A DNA stretch of 64,000 bases from Vulcanococcus sp. (GCA_019264575.1 JAHUZV010000017.1:110105-174104); one strand, 5' to 3'. Shown: positions 8,553 to 18,759, counted from the stretch's first letter. The notes: generated by a model from the sequence alone, not told the origin. Program-made: numbers and translations.

Positions 8553-9745
8553 TAGCGCGCACCGTCCTGTGCAACGTCGTTAGGGTGAAGGGAATAGGCG
8601 CTGGTTCTATCCCGACCGAAACGGAAAGAATCTCCGAGATAAACTTTCATCCGTTTCAGCCGATATCTAAGCAAGGAAGGCAAAGGCTCAACATCGGGAA
8701 GCCGCTCCGCCTGACGTTGATAGAAGGACAAACGTTCAGCAACCTGACCTGGAAGACCAGAGTAATCGACAGACTCGGGATAAGCACTGAAGTCGTCAGA
8801 GAAACATTGCCCTGAGTGGCCATAGCGAGAAGAAATACGACGATTGATGTCTGCATAGCGATGAAGGAAGCTCTCGGCACATTGGCGCGAGACAGCACGC
8901 GGAGGGCCAACCATTTCAGATTCAACAGAGCGCTGTAGCTTTCTGTAAGCACTATTTCGCATTCCAGACGCAAACTGGACGGTCTTGAGCGAATTCAACC
9001 GAGAAAGAATATATTGCGCCTCGGCACTGAGCGCCGGATTATGACGCTCCTGTGCACTCACCTTCGTAGAAGAGGGTAATTCAAGCAAGCCAGCGAAGAC
9101 CTGGATTGGATTGCAAGCACCATAGAAATAGGCGTTAATCGATGTTGCTGGCAGACTTTCAAAACGTCCGAGAATCTCCTCAAAGTCATAGAAGAAGAGA
9201 TCGTCGCTCACCAAACGCCCATCAGGCAACTGGCGAAAATTAGAAGGAGAGTAATCAATAAAGAGGTCATCAAAACCTGAATGACCAGAGCGAAGGATGG
9301 AACTGAAACGGCTCACTGCGAGTTGATCTTGACGACGCAGAAAAACGACCACCCGAACGCGATCAACATGCGGCCGGACTTGATCAAGCAGTCGCTGAAT
9401 CTCTGATGCCGTTGACAACCGGCTGGAAATTAACTCCGAGGTAATCAGCAGTGTGTGCCAGTCGGTGCGGTCGGAAAGGATCTCATGCTGCAGCGCGCCA
9501 AACACGTGCCGCCGGAAGGCCTTCTCTGTATAGCCTGTCGCAAAGAGCTGGTAACTCTTAATGTTGTCAATGGCGCCATCATCAAGACATGCCGCCACGA
9601 GTTTGGTGTGGTTGGGAAAGCCAATGCTCGACGGCATCAAGATGCCGTTCTCCCACAAAAGCACTCGATTGACCGAAAGCCACCTCTGAATAGCCGTAGA
9701 GCCCGTCTTCTCGAGGCCGATATGAACAATTGCAGTGCGCTGCAT
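8552..9745 (-). CDS. Sulfotransferase-type P-loop protein
   Basis: A 397-residue protein with the N-terminal loop VHIGLEKTGSTAIQRWLS (PAPS 5'-phosphosulfate binding type). RVRVVVFLRRQDQLAVSRF corresponds to the 3'-phosphate region of the HIG..KTGS..IQ family. It belongs to the same subgroup as the proteins at 2922-4013 and 21487-22581. The start is ATG at 9745, with a TTG immediately before it at 9748. It is first in a coupled trio with the unknown protein and the second sulfotransferase. A hand count of one 60-base line inside it (8641-8700) gives about 45% G+C, against about 72% for a line inside icd (18481-18540). That suggests a different origin or selection regime. The acceptor is unknown. 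Confidence 0.75.
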   Translation of the reverse strand: MQRTAIVHIGLEKTGSTAIQRWLSVNRVLLWENGILMPSSIGFPNHTKLVAACLDDGAIDNIKSYQLFATGYTEKAFRRHVFGALQHEILSDRTDWHTLLITSELISSRLSTASEIQRLLDQVRPHVDRVRVVVFLRRQDQLAVSRFSSILRSGHSGFDDLFIDYSPSNFRQLPDGRLVSDDLFFYDFEEILGRFESLPATSINAYFYGACNPIQVFAGLLELPSSTKVSAQERHNPALSAEAQYILSRLNSLKTVQFASGMRNSAYRKLQRSVESEMVGPPRAVSRQCAESFLHRYADINRRISSRYGHSGQCFSDDFSAYPESVDYSGLPGQVAERLSFYQRQAERLPDVEPLPSLLRYRLKRMKVYLGDSFRFGRDRTSAYSLHPNDVAQDGAR

Positions 9746-9797
9746 CAACTAACTCACAATCGGCGATGCTGAATCGGCCGAGGCCTTAATTCATGAC

Positions 9798-9809
9798 TTG
9801 AATATTCAA
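9798..9809. repeat. 12-bp perfect palindrome TTGAATATTCAA upstream of the sulfotransferase trio
   Basis: TTGAATATTCAA lies 53 bp upstream of the ATG at 9745, in the only sizeable AT-rich intergenic gap of this part of the locus (9746-9851). On the minus strand it could be part of a promoter or an operator. No recognised regulator consensus is matched, and a chance AT-rich palindrome is possible. Confidence 0.3.
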
Positions 9810-9851
9810 ATCCTAGCAGTCAGCGCAACACATCACAAAAAGTCGGCGGCC

Positions 9852-11096
9852 TCAGAAGCAATCCGTATGCACGAAGCGGCCGTGTAGCTCAAGCAGCATG
9901 GCGCGGGTCCTGGCTTGATAACTACAGCATTCCGGCAGTTGATCCAGGGAAACACAATGAGAAGAAGGTCCTCCGCGCTCCCTGGCCAGTAGCACTGCAT
10001 CAACGGCTGCAAGAAAATCACTCGCTGTGCCACAGAGACGCGCCAAGTGTTGATACTCGTTCAATGCGGGGAGATCAGTGGCAACCACTGGCACACCAGC
10101 AGCCAGATACTCAAAGAACTTCATCGGAAACATCGAACGCGTATAAGCGTTTAACGGACAAGGCAACAAAGCAACATCCATTCCTCTTAAATAATCCGGC
10201 AGCTGGCTGTAGGGCTTCGAACCTAGGTGATGCACATTGGCACAATGCAACAGCGGCTCCAGTACTGTGCCTGGATCCCCTTCGCCAACACGCCCAATCA
10301 AAACAATCTGGCAATCCGAGCGATGATCAGCCAGCGCGGCGAGCAAGTCGAGATCGAGCTTGTAGCCACTGATGGCTCCAATGAATCCAAGCCGAGGTCC
10401 GCTGGGCAACCGTGCCAAATCCTGAGGGATGGGCCCGTTATGGTTACGGGCTGAAGAAAAGTGGCTCACATCAGCCACATTCGAATAATAAGAAACCGAA
10501 GAGTTATAGACCGATCGGGTACGCAGAAGCTCAGGCGATGTCACAAAGATCTGATCGCTCAGCCTACAGAGCTTTTCTTCTTCAGCAGCAATCAGAGCCG
10601 ACGGCATGCAAGGCTGTGCCGTCAGGTCATCAACACAATGATAAACAATCTGACGATAGTTCTTCAGGGGCAGTTTCAGCAAAAGACCTGTCAGAGGGTT
10701 ATATGTCCAGAACAGATCTGCCCTCAATCCAAGCCAGCACCTCCAGATAGAAAGGCCACCGGAGAACAAAATCTGATTCAGCTTCCGCTTCCAACCCGCA
10801 TGAGCTGCGGGAATCAGCAGAGGAGACCACACCCAAAGACGTGGAGCGACCCGCCTTGGTGGCCGAAATCCACGGCGCAGCCTGCGCCAGATCCGAAGCA
10901 CATCCTGTCCCTCCAAACGAGGAGCACGCAGTCCCACAGATTCGACATACAACACACGATTGCCCAGCTCGGCCAGGGTGCGGGCAACATGCTGCTTATT
11001 TGTCCAGAATGGATGATCCCAATCGGCCGTAGCTAACAGCACAACATCTCGAGTGTTGAGAGCAGCGGAGATGGGTTCAATCGGGCCGGATGGCAT
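9852..11096 (-). CDS. Glycosyltransferase, GT-B fold (GT4-like)
   Basis: A 414-residue GT-B glycosyltransferase. The first half has ATADWDHPFWTNKQHVA, also found in family proteins annotated as teichuronic or exopolysaccharide glycosyltransferases. The second half has LGFIGAISGYKLDLDLL (start of the donor-binding domain) and FFEYLAAGVPVVATDLP, the E-containing nucleotide-sugar binding motif of GT4. ATG at 11096 is chosen because it gives the conserved N-terminus and overlaps the upstream ABC transporter stop by 20 bp; the frame stays open to 11264 without conserved sequence. Sharing a transcript with an ABC exporter suggests it builds the exported glycan. Donor and acceptor are unknown. Confidence 0.82.
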   Translation of the reverse strand: MPSGPIEPISAALNTRDVVLLATADWDHPFWTNKQHVARTLAELGNRVLYVESVGLRAPRLEGQDVLRIWRRLRRGFRPPRRVAPRLWVWSPLLIPAAHAGWKRKLNQILFSGGLSIWRCWLGLRADLFWTYNPLTGLLLKLPLKNYRQIVYHCVDDLTAQPCMPSALIAAEEEKLCRLSDQIFVTSPELLRTRSVYNSSVSYYSNVADVSHFSSARNHNGPIPQDLARLPSGPRLGFIGAISGYKLDLDLLAALADHRSDCQIVLIGRVGEGDPGTVLEPLLHCANVHHLGSKPYSQLPDYLRGMDVALLPCPLNAYTRSMFPMKFFEYLAAGVPVVATDLPALNEYQHLARLCGTASDFLAAVDAVLLARERGGPSSHCVSLDQLPECCSYQARTRAMLLELHGRFVHTDCF

Positions 11097-12924
11097 AACG
11101 ACCCTCCAGTTGAGTGAGGTCCTTAAAACTCTCCGAACGTTCACGCAGCTCCATGAAGGTGCCTGAGGCTTTAAGGCGACCCGCTTCAAACTCAAACACC
11201 CGATCACAGCGCTCAATCGTGGACAGGCGATGAGCAATGACAACCGTGGTGCATCGCCGAGCAACGATCTCTAAAGCTGCAATGACTTCAGATTCGGTGC
11301 GATTATCGAGGGCACTGGTGGCCTCATCCAAGAGCAGAAATTCAGCTTTGCGGTAAAAAGCCCTGGCCAGAGCAAGGCGCTGACGCTGTCCACCAGAGAG
11401 ATGCAAACCATCTCTACCTATGGGGGTATAGAGGCCATAGGGGAGAGAGGCCACCACATCCTGCAGCTGTGCAGCTTCCAGCGCCTCCCACACGCGATCT
11501 TGATCAACTCTCAGAGGGTCTTCAGCAAAGGCAATATTTTCCAGAACACTGCCCCTCAAAAAGGAGACGATCTGAGGTACATAGGCACAGCAGGATTGCC
11601 AGGAGCGCATATCCTCCTCTTCAACAACCAAGCCATCAATTTCAAGAGCACCCTGCTGAGGCCTGAGCAAACCGAGAAGCAGGTGAGCCGTGGTGCTCTT
11701 GCCGCTACCGGTGGATCCAACCAGAGCGATTCGTGATCCCACGGGGATCGTGAGATTCAAGCCTGTGATCACCGGCTGATCACGACCTGGATACGAATAA
11801 GTGACGTCATGAAGACGGATCGAGCGCCTTGGGCGCATACCCTCAGGACTGATCCCACCCGCAACAAGCCCAAGAGCTGGACCTTGAGGTTGAGGCAAAT
11901 TGAGATACTCCAAAACGCTAGTGAGATTGGGAAGAGAGGCTCGAAGACGCGTTAATGCCTTGAACAAGTCGTTCATGGCGGGAGTGATCCGCTGAGACGC
12001 CAACGCCAAGGTGGCGAGGAAGGGAATGATCTGTTTGAGATCTGAGACGTTGCCATTCCCGAGCAGAGCCGGCAACGCACCGAAGGAAAAAATCAGCGTG
12101 ATGCCAACAGGCTCAATGATTTGCTTTGGAATATTCGGAAGAAAATTATTCAGCGCTTCTACTCGCTTAGCCTTGCGCGAATCGTGGCGGAAACTGCGAC
12201 GAAAGAAGGGCTCAGCAGACGAAAGGCGGATCTCGCGGATCACATTCATCGACTCAAAGAAGCCCTGCTTCATCGCCGATGCCAAACGCAACTTCTGAGC
12301 CGAAGCCTTGCGCAGATGTGGGGTCAATAAGAGGGAGAAAGCCCCATACGCCATCACTAGACAAACAAACAACGCCAGAGCGTACCAGCGACCTACATAC
12401 AGCAATCCTGCAAACAGGAAAATCACCGAAAACAACGAGGCCTGGAGTTGCAGCAAGGGGGCAAAGACCCCTTTCACAACATGGGTGACATTGGTCAGCA
12501 GCTGAGTTGCCAGCTTCTTATCATTTTTTCCGATATGAAACTCGTACGATTGCGACAGAATTCGCTCATAGATATTCTCTGTCAGCCACAGCCACAATTG
12601 CCCTGTCATTCGCTCCTGGAGGGCGAGAACGGCAAGCTTCGAGAGTGAACGCAGCCAGGAGAAGGCAATAAACAGAGCAATAAGCCATAAGGCTTGATCC
12701 AGCCGGTCACCCTTGAGGAATGGCAGCGCAGGAATGCCTTGCCTGAGCTTGGTGCCCAACAGAGTCGACATCATCCAGGCCACAACCGCAATAGATGCGG
12801 CATCGAGCAGCCCTGGAATCACCGAAATGGGCAGGAGCACCAAAATGCGGCGGCGCAAGTGAGGCGGAAGCCGACTAGCTAAATCGCCAACCTGCTGAAA
12901 GGTCCTGCTCCTCAACTGCACCAT
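11077..12924 (-). CDS. ABC exporter, fused permease and ATPase (polysaccharide/lipid type)
   Basis: A 615-residue half transporter of the MsbA/PglK type that probably flips a lipid-linked or other glycan across the plasma membrane. The N-terminal half has about six hydrophobic segments, beginning near ILVLLPISVIPGLLDAASI. The C-terminal ATPase shows GSTGSGKST (Walker A), LSGGQRQRLALARAF (signature), LLLDEATSALD (Walker B) and IAHRLST (H-loop), all intact. It is followed with a 20-bp overlap by a GT4 gene and preceded, 90 bp away, by a paralogous exporter with the same architecture. The two could be a heterodimer or have separate substrates. Substrate assignment is by context only. Confidence 0.88.
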   Translation of the reverse strand: MVQLRSRTFQQVGDLASRLPPHLRRRILVLLPISVIPGLLDAASIAVVAWMMSTLLGTKLRQGIPALPFLKGDRLDQALWLIALFIAFSWLRSLSKLAVLALQERMTGQLWLWLTENIYERILSQSYEFHIGKNDKKLATQLLTNVTHVVKGVFAPLLQLQASLFSVIFLFAGLLYVGRWYALALFVCLVMAYGAFSLLLTPHLRKASAQKLRLASAMKQGFFESMNVIREIRLSSAEPFFRRSFRHDSRKAKRVEALNNFLPNIPKQIIEPVGITLIFSFGALPALLGNGNVSDLKQIIPFLATLALASQRITPAMNDLFKALTRLRASLPNLTSVLEYLNLPQPQGPALGLVAGGISPEGMRPRRSIRLHDVTYSYPGRDQPVITGLNLTIPVGSRIALVGSTGSGKSTTAHLLLGLLRPQQGALEIDGLVVEEEDMRSWQSCCAYVPQIVSFLRGSVLENIAFAEDPLRVDQDRVWEALEAAQLQDVVASLPYGLYTPIGRDGLHLSGGQRQRLALARAFYRKAEFLLLDEATSALDNRTESEVIAALEIVARRCTTVVIAHRLSTIERCDRVFEFEAGRLKASGTFMELRERSESFKDLTQLEGRYAIRPD

Positions 12925-13014
12925 CCAGCAAGGTCAGGTCTTCACTCCCCACAAGGTATGTGGCAACGAAGAGTGCAGGAGAGGCTGCGGGGCCAGCCAG
13001 CCAACCGATTGCCC

Positions 13015-14841
13015 CTAAGCCTGGCTGAGCGCCTCACCTTCCAGCCGAGCCATGGCATCGAAGGCCAGCGACTCATGCTGGAGCTCCTCGAAACTGCCGT
13101 AAGCCTTCACAACGCCGTTTTCAAGCTCCACGATCCGATCACAACGGCGCACGGTGCTCAAACGATGGGCCACTACCAAGGTGGTGCAACGGCGACCCAC
13201 CAGCTCCAGGGCATCGATCACCTCAGACTCCGTACGGTTGTCCAGGGCACTGGTGGCCTCATCGAGCACCAGGAAACCCGAACGCCGGTAAAAAGCCCTG
13301 GCTAGCGCCAGACGCTGGCGCTGACCTCCCGACAACCGCAGACCGTTCTCGCCCACCTGGGTCTGCAGACCGTCCGGCAGCTGGGCGATCAACTCATCCA
13401 GCTGGGCCGCTTCCAGGGCCTCCCACACCTGGTGCTCATCCACCTGCTCGGGCGGTTCCCCAAAGGCCACGTTGGCCAGCACGGTGCCGTTGAGGAGATG
13501 AATGGCCTGAGGCACATGAGCGCAATTGGCCTGCCAGGCCGGTAGTTCGAGCGCATCCACGGCGATGCCGTCGAGCTCAAGGGCACCGGCGCCCGGTGTG
13601 AGCAGCCCCAGCAGCAAGTTGGCGATCGTGCTCTTGCCACTGCCTGTGATGCCCACCAAGGCAACGCGAGAGCCCACGGGGATCGTGAGATTCACACCCT
13701 TGAGCACCCAATCGTGGGAACTGGGGTATCGATACCAAACATCGCGCAGCCGAATGAAATGCCGAGGAGTTACCCCGGCAGGGGATGGCACGCCTGGAGA
13801 TTGCAGCGTGGGGCGATCGCTGGGGAGTTGCAGCAAGGCCACCGAATCCGCCAGCAGCGGCAGGGAGCCGCGGATCCGGGTGACAGCCCTGAAAGCATCC
13901 TGGAGCGGCGGCGTCAGCCGGAGAGCCGCAACCGAGATGGTGGCCAGAAACGGCAAGATCGCCTGAATCCGCGTGGGATCGCTGCTGAGGAGTGCCGGCA
14001 GTGCGCCTACCGCAAAGATCATCGTGATCCCCAGGGGCTCGATCAAGCCGCGGGGCAGCTCGGGCAACCACTCCGCGATCCAGATGCTCTGGCGGGATTG
14101 TTCGGTGGCACGGCCGAACTGCGCGCAGAAATAGGGCTCACTGCTGGTGAGCTGAATGTCGCGGACGGCATGGATCGATTCGAGCAGCTGCTGCGATGAG
14201 CGAGCTTCCATGGCCAGGCGCGTGTTGCTAGCCGCACGCAGGCGAGGCGTCACCGACACAGACACGATCAGGTAGGCGATCACCAGGCCAATCACCAGGG
14301 CCACCGACAACCAGCGGCCGATCCAAACAATCCCCAGTGAGAGCAACAGAATCGATGCCACACCACTGATCAGCTGCAACAGCGGCGTGATCACATTGGC
14401 GGCCAGATGATTGAGGTTGGCGAGCACTCGGGAACTCAGCTCAGCTGAACTCTCAGTGAGATGAAACGCCCAGGGCTGCTGCAGGAGGCGGGCATAGATC
14501 AGATCCGAAAGATCTCGCCAAATCCGCGCCGAAAGCCTCTGCTGGCGAAACCGCAGACCAAGCTTCGCCGCCGATGCCAACCAGCAGAACAAGACAAACA
14601 GAGCCATCATCGTGATGCTCTGCTGATAGGGCTCCTGCCCGGCCCAACCGCCACCCGGCATCACAGTGCCCAAGCCGTTGCTCACCAGGGATCCTGTGAG
14701 CCTGGCGATCAACCAGACGCACGCCAAATCCAGCGCACCCGGCAGTAACGACAGGGGCATCAGCACCCGCAAAGCCCTGAGGCGCTGCGGCGGCAGCAAG
14801 CGGAACAGCTGCCGCAGCTGATGCAGGGTCTGACTACGCAT
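13015..14841 (-). CDS. ABC exporter, fused permease and ATPase (tandem paralog)
   Basis: A 608-residue half transporter closely related to its downstream neighbour. The N-termini correspond (LPPQRLRALRVLMPLSLLPG against LPPHLRRRILVLLPISVIPG), and the ATPase is complete: GITGSGKST, LSGGQRQRLALARAF, LVLDEATSALD, VAHRLSTV. The start is ATG at 14841, 24 bp downstream of the stop of the upstream GT4 gene. Its codon composition is richer in G+C than the paralog's, so this may be the resident copy and the other a more recent arrival or faster-drifting copy. Probable role: export of a lipid-linked oligosaccharide or similar substrate. With both nucleotide-binding sites canonical, each copy could work as a homodimer. 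Confidence 0.88.
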   Translation of the reverse strand: MRSQTLHQLRQLFRLLPPQRLRALRVLMPLSLLPGALDLACVWLIARLTGSLVSNGLGTVMPGGGWAGQEPYQQSITMMALFVLFCWLASAAKLGLRFRQQRLSARIWRDLSDLIYARLLQQPWAFHLTESSAELSSRVLANLNHLAANVITPLLQLISGVASILLLSLGIVWIGRWLSVALVIGLVIAYLIVSVSVTPRLRAASNTRLAMEARSSQQLLESIHAVRDIQLTSSEPYFCAQFGRATEQSRQSIWIAEWLPELPRGLIEPLGITMIFAVGALPALLSSDPTRIQAILPFLATISVAALRLTPPLQDAFRAVTRIRGSLPLLADSVALLQLPSDRPTLQSPGVPSPAGVTPRHFIRLRDVWYRYPSSHDWVLKGVNLTIPVGSRVALVGITGSGKSTIANLLLGLLTPGAGALELDGIAVDALELPAWQANCAHVPQAIHLLNGTVLANVAFGEPPEQVDEHQVWEALEAAQLDELIAQLPDGLQTQVGENGLRLSGGQRQRLALARAFYRRSGFLVLDEATSALDNRTESEVIDALELVGRRCTTLVVAHRLSTVRRCDRIVELENGVVKAYGSFEELQHESLAFDAMARLEGEALSQA

Positions 14842-14865
14842 GCAAGGAAATTATCGGTTTGAGCT

Positions 14866-15954
14866 TCACTGCCGCAGCTGCCAATCCAAGGCGAGGCCAG
14901 CAATCCGATTGGCGAGGCTCTGGCGGAGACACTGCCGAACGAATCCGCCCCGAGGACAGTCGGTCAACGCAGGTTCACCTGCAGCGATGCGGTCCCAGTG
15001 CTGATTCACCTGCTCAAGGGTTGCGCGCCAACGCTGGGCGAGCGCCTGCTCTGAGGTGTTGCCCAGCAACTGCTCTAACGCCTCGGGCTGGGGCTGCCAG
15101 GCCTGGGGGTTCTGCACAGCTGCGCTGATTCGATCGAGATCCGCCGCCAGGGTGCCAGCGCCCAGTTGATGGCCGAGCACGCCTGGATCGAGGTTGTCGG
15201 CGAGAGCATGGTTGAGGCTGCTGAACACCACGCAGCCGCAGGCCAGGGCTTCGATCGGGGGCAAGCCAAAACCCTCGCTCACGCCGCGACCACGCCAGTA
15301 GGGAGCGGAGTCGTAGAGGTAAACAGCCGAACGATTGAACAGATCGACGAGGTCATCCACCCAACCGCTCTGCACTTCCACCCGCAGGCCGCGGGCCCGA
15401 AGAGCCGGCACCAGCCTCTCCAGCGCATAGCGGCTGCTCTTGCGCTGCTGCACCAACACATCAATGGAGCGAGGCCCTGAGGAGCCCCGTGCACCGCGCT
15501 GCAGCCACATCGGCTCGAGCGCGTTAGGCACCAAAAACAGGGGATTGCGCGGCGCACGATCACCCCAATACCCGAGCGTGTTGCGGCTGACCGCCAACAC
15601 AGGCACACCAGCCGGCAGATCAAAGCCATAGCCGCTGCTATGGGCGTGATAAGCGGTGGCTCTTCCCCGCAAACGCCTGAGCAACTGCGGCACATCAAAC
15701 CCCCAGCTCACCAGCCAGAGGGGTTGGCCAGGCGCGCATCCGGGTTGTTCAAGCCGGAGCAGATCAGCGAGAAAGGGATGGTCAGGCTCCCGCTGCCGGT
15801 AAGTCACCAGCTGCACACGGGCGAACTGTTCCAGCAGGCGGGCGGTCTGAAGCTCCACCAGCAGCCCGCCACAGCGGAACCGGCCGGTGGTGCCGGGCAC
15901 AAGAACGCGGATGCTGCGCAAAGGGAGCTGGCCTGAATGCCAACTCTGGCTCAA
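14866..15954 (-). CDS. Glycosyltransferase, GT-B fold (GT4-like)
   Basis: A 362-residue glycosyltransferase of GT-B type. RVLVPGTTGRFRCGGLLVE near the N-terminus is the Gly-rich acceptor-domain loop. RGRGVSEGFGLPPIEALACG in the C-terminal domain is the E(x)7E donor-binding motif of GT4. The start appears to be TTG at 15954, which overlaps the stop of heme oxygenase as TTGA; no ATG lies close by. Translation is therefore probably coupled to ho1, although their functions look unrelated. The following exporter starts 24 bp downstream, linking it to the glycan locus. Donor sugar is unknown. Confidence 0.82.
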   Translation of the reverse strand: MSQSWHSGQLPLRSIRVLVPGTTGRFRCGGLLVELQTARLLEQFARVQLVTYRQREPDHPFLADLLRLEQPGCAPGQPLWLVSWGFDVPQLLRRLRGRATAYHAHSSGYGFDLPAGVPVLAVSRNTLGYWGDRAPRNPLFLVPNALEPMWLQRGARGSSGPRSIDVLVQQRKSSRYALERLVPALRARGLRVEVQSGWVDDLVDLFNRSAVYLYDSAPYWRGRGVSEGFGLPPIEALACGCVVFSSLNHALADNLDPGVLGHQLGAGTLAADLDRISAAVQNPQAWQPQPEALEQLLGNTSEQALAQRWRATLEQVNQHWDRIAAGEPALTDCPRGGFVRQCLRQSLANRIAGLALDWQLRQ

Positions 15955-16664
15955 GCTGCCACAGGCTCCGTGCTGCCGGCGCGCTGACGGCGGGTGAGGA
16001 AGCCAAACAGCACCTTGCCGATGGCGGCAACGAGGTTTCCTTCCAGCTCCTTGAACATGTTCATGTTCAGGTGGAAGGCTTCATTGGCCTCCTGCACGAT
16101 GCGATCGGCCGTGGCCTGATCGATCGGCAGGGTGTCCATGGCGGCGCGATAGGTGCCTTTAAAGGCCTTCTCGTCGTCGATGGAGGCGAACTCGTAGAAA
16201 TGCAGGCCGTCGCTGTCGCCCAGGTTCATCGCCTTCTGGGCGATGTTTTTGAGGATCTGACCGCCGGAGAGATCGCCGAGGTAGCGGGTGTAGTGGTGAC
16301 CCACCAGCAGCTCGGGCGATTCCTGAGCCACCTGGTGAATGCGGGCCACGTAGGCAGCCGCGGACGGTGAGGGCTGGATCTGGTTCTTCCAGTCGGCCCC
16401 GAAATAAAAGGAGAGATCCTGCTCGAGGGCCTCGCGGCGGTTCAGCTGCGGGAACGCGATCGGTGCCAGCACCGGGTGATCCTTGAGCCGGGTGATCTCC
16501 TCTTCCATCGTGCCGTACACGAAGTAGAGATCAGCCACGAGCTTGCGATAGCTGGCCTTGTCGACCACGCCCTTGAGGAAGCAGCTCACAAAGCCGGTGT
16601 TCTCGGCCATGGTGTGGGACTTTTTGGTCCCTTCACGCAGTTGGGCAGCAAGGGCGACAGACAT
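15951..16664 (-). CDS. ho1: Heme oxygenase (biliverdin-forming)
   Basis: A 237-residue heme oxygenase that cleaves heme to biliverdin IX-alpha, CO and iron with ferredoxin as donor. This is the first committed step to phycobilins and phytochromobilins. The proximal heme ligand is His17 in KKSHTMAENT, and the distal helix motif YLGDLSGGQ is intact. ATG at 16664 is chosen because MSVALAAQLREGTKKSH is the usual N-terminus; the frame stays open upstream to 16721 without conservation. It is preceded by an unknown minus-strand gene (16779-17225) and coupled downstream to a GT4 gene. Length and motifs are normal. Confidence 0.95.
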   Translation of the reverse strand: MSVALAAQLREGTKKSHTMAENTGFVSCFLKGVVDKASYRKLVADLYFVYGTMEEEITRLKDHPVLAPIAFPQLNRREALEQDLSFYFGADWKNQIQPSPSAAAYVARIHQVAQESPELLVGHHYTRYLGDLSGGQILKNIAQKAMNLGDSDGLHFYEFASIDDEKAFKGTYRAAMDTLPIDQATADRIVQEANEAFHLNMNMFKELEGNLVAAIGKVLFGFLTRRQRAGSTEPVAA

Positions 16665-16778
16665 AACGGCGGTCCGCGTTGAGCTCACGGGCAGATCGCC
16701 AAACGTAATGGCCCTCTCCACGGCAGCGCCGGCAAGGTTGCGAAGGGTTACGCGCCGGCTGGGCCGAACCCCAGTGGC

Positions 16779-17225
16779 TCAAGCGGCGCGGGCCGAGGCG
16801 TCTGCCCCGAACAGTTCAAACACCTCGCGCACAAACCCCTGCAGGGCCTCCACCACGGCCGGCTGTGGCAAATGGCTGCCGGTGGGCTGCCAGTCGCCCA
16901 CGCTCGCCAGGCGCCAACGCTCTGACTCGTAGGTGAGGCCGCGGATCGTCACGCCCAGCAGCCTCGGCCGGGCCGATCCGCCGGCGGGCGACTGCTCGAG
17001 CCGCAGCTGCACCAGAAAGGAGCGGCACTGGCTGCGGGGGCTCCAGCCCGGCAGATGAAAGGAGAGATCGAGGCTCTCCTGTTCGGCGTGGGCGCGGGTC
17101 TGGGGGTCGTCGCGCCAGGGGGTGAGGTTGGCGCGGGCATCCGGGAAGTGCTGGCGGAACAACACGGCCACGGAAGCCACGCGCTGCGCCAGTTCCACAG
17201 ATCGGACCTGGTCGGACGCATTCAT
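16779..17225 (-). CDS. Conserved hypothetical protein
   Basis: A 148-residue protein of unknown function, starting at ATG 17225. It has no membrane segment or signal peptide. The sequence looks like a real folded domain: an N-terminal helix (VRSVELAQRVASVAVLF), a central part rich in beta-strand residues (RSFLVQLRLEQ, RLLGVTIRGLTYESERW) and a helical C-terminus (VVEALQGFVREVFEL). A longer frame extends to 17849 through icd in antisense, but that part is only an echo of icd. It is divergent from icd across an 84-bp gap. I do not recognise a family, though similar small proteins are common in picocyanobacteria. Confidence 0.65.
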   Translation of the reverse strand: MNASDQVRSVELAQRVASVAVLFRQHFPDARANLTPWRDDPQTRAHAEQESLDLSFHLPGWSPRSQCRSFLVQLRLEQSPAGGSARPRLLGVTIRGLTYESERWRLASVGDWQPTGSHLPQPAVVEALQGFVREVFELFGADASARAA

Positions 17226-17264
17226 GCCGTTGCCCCTGCAGCAGAACCGCGAATCCCCAAAACC

Positions 17265-17270
17265 TAGGCT
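17265..17270 (+). promoter_or_regulatory. Candidate -10 element (TAGGCT) for icd
   Basis: TAGGCT within CCTAGGCTCG lies 39 bp upstream of the icd ATG in the 84-bp divergent gap. It matches the TAGGnT pattern seen before smpB, egtB and acpP. No clear -35 box is visible. Confidence 0.35.
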
Positions 17271-17309
17271 CGATCCACTGTTCACGCCGCCCTCGGTCAG
17301 CAAGCACCC

Positions 17310-18740
<1,431 letters not shown>

Positions 18741-18759
18741 TCAGGCGACACTGGCCTCC

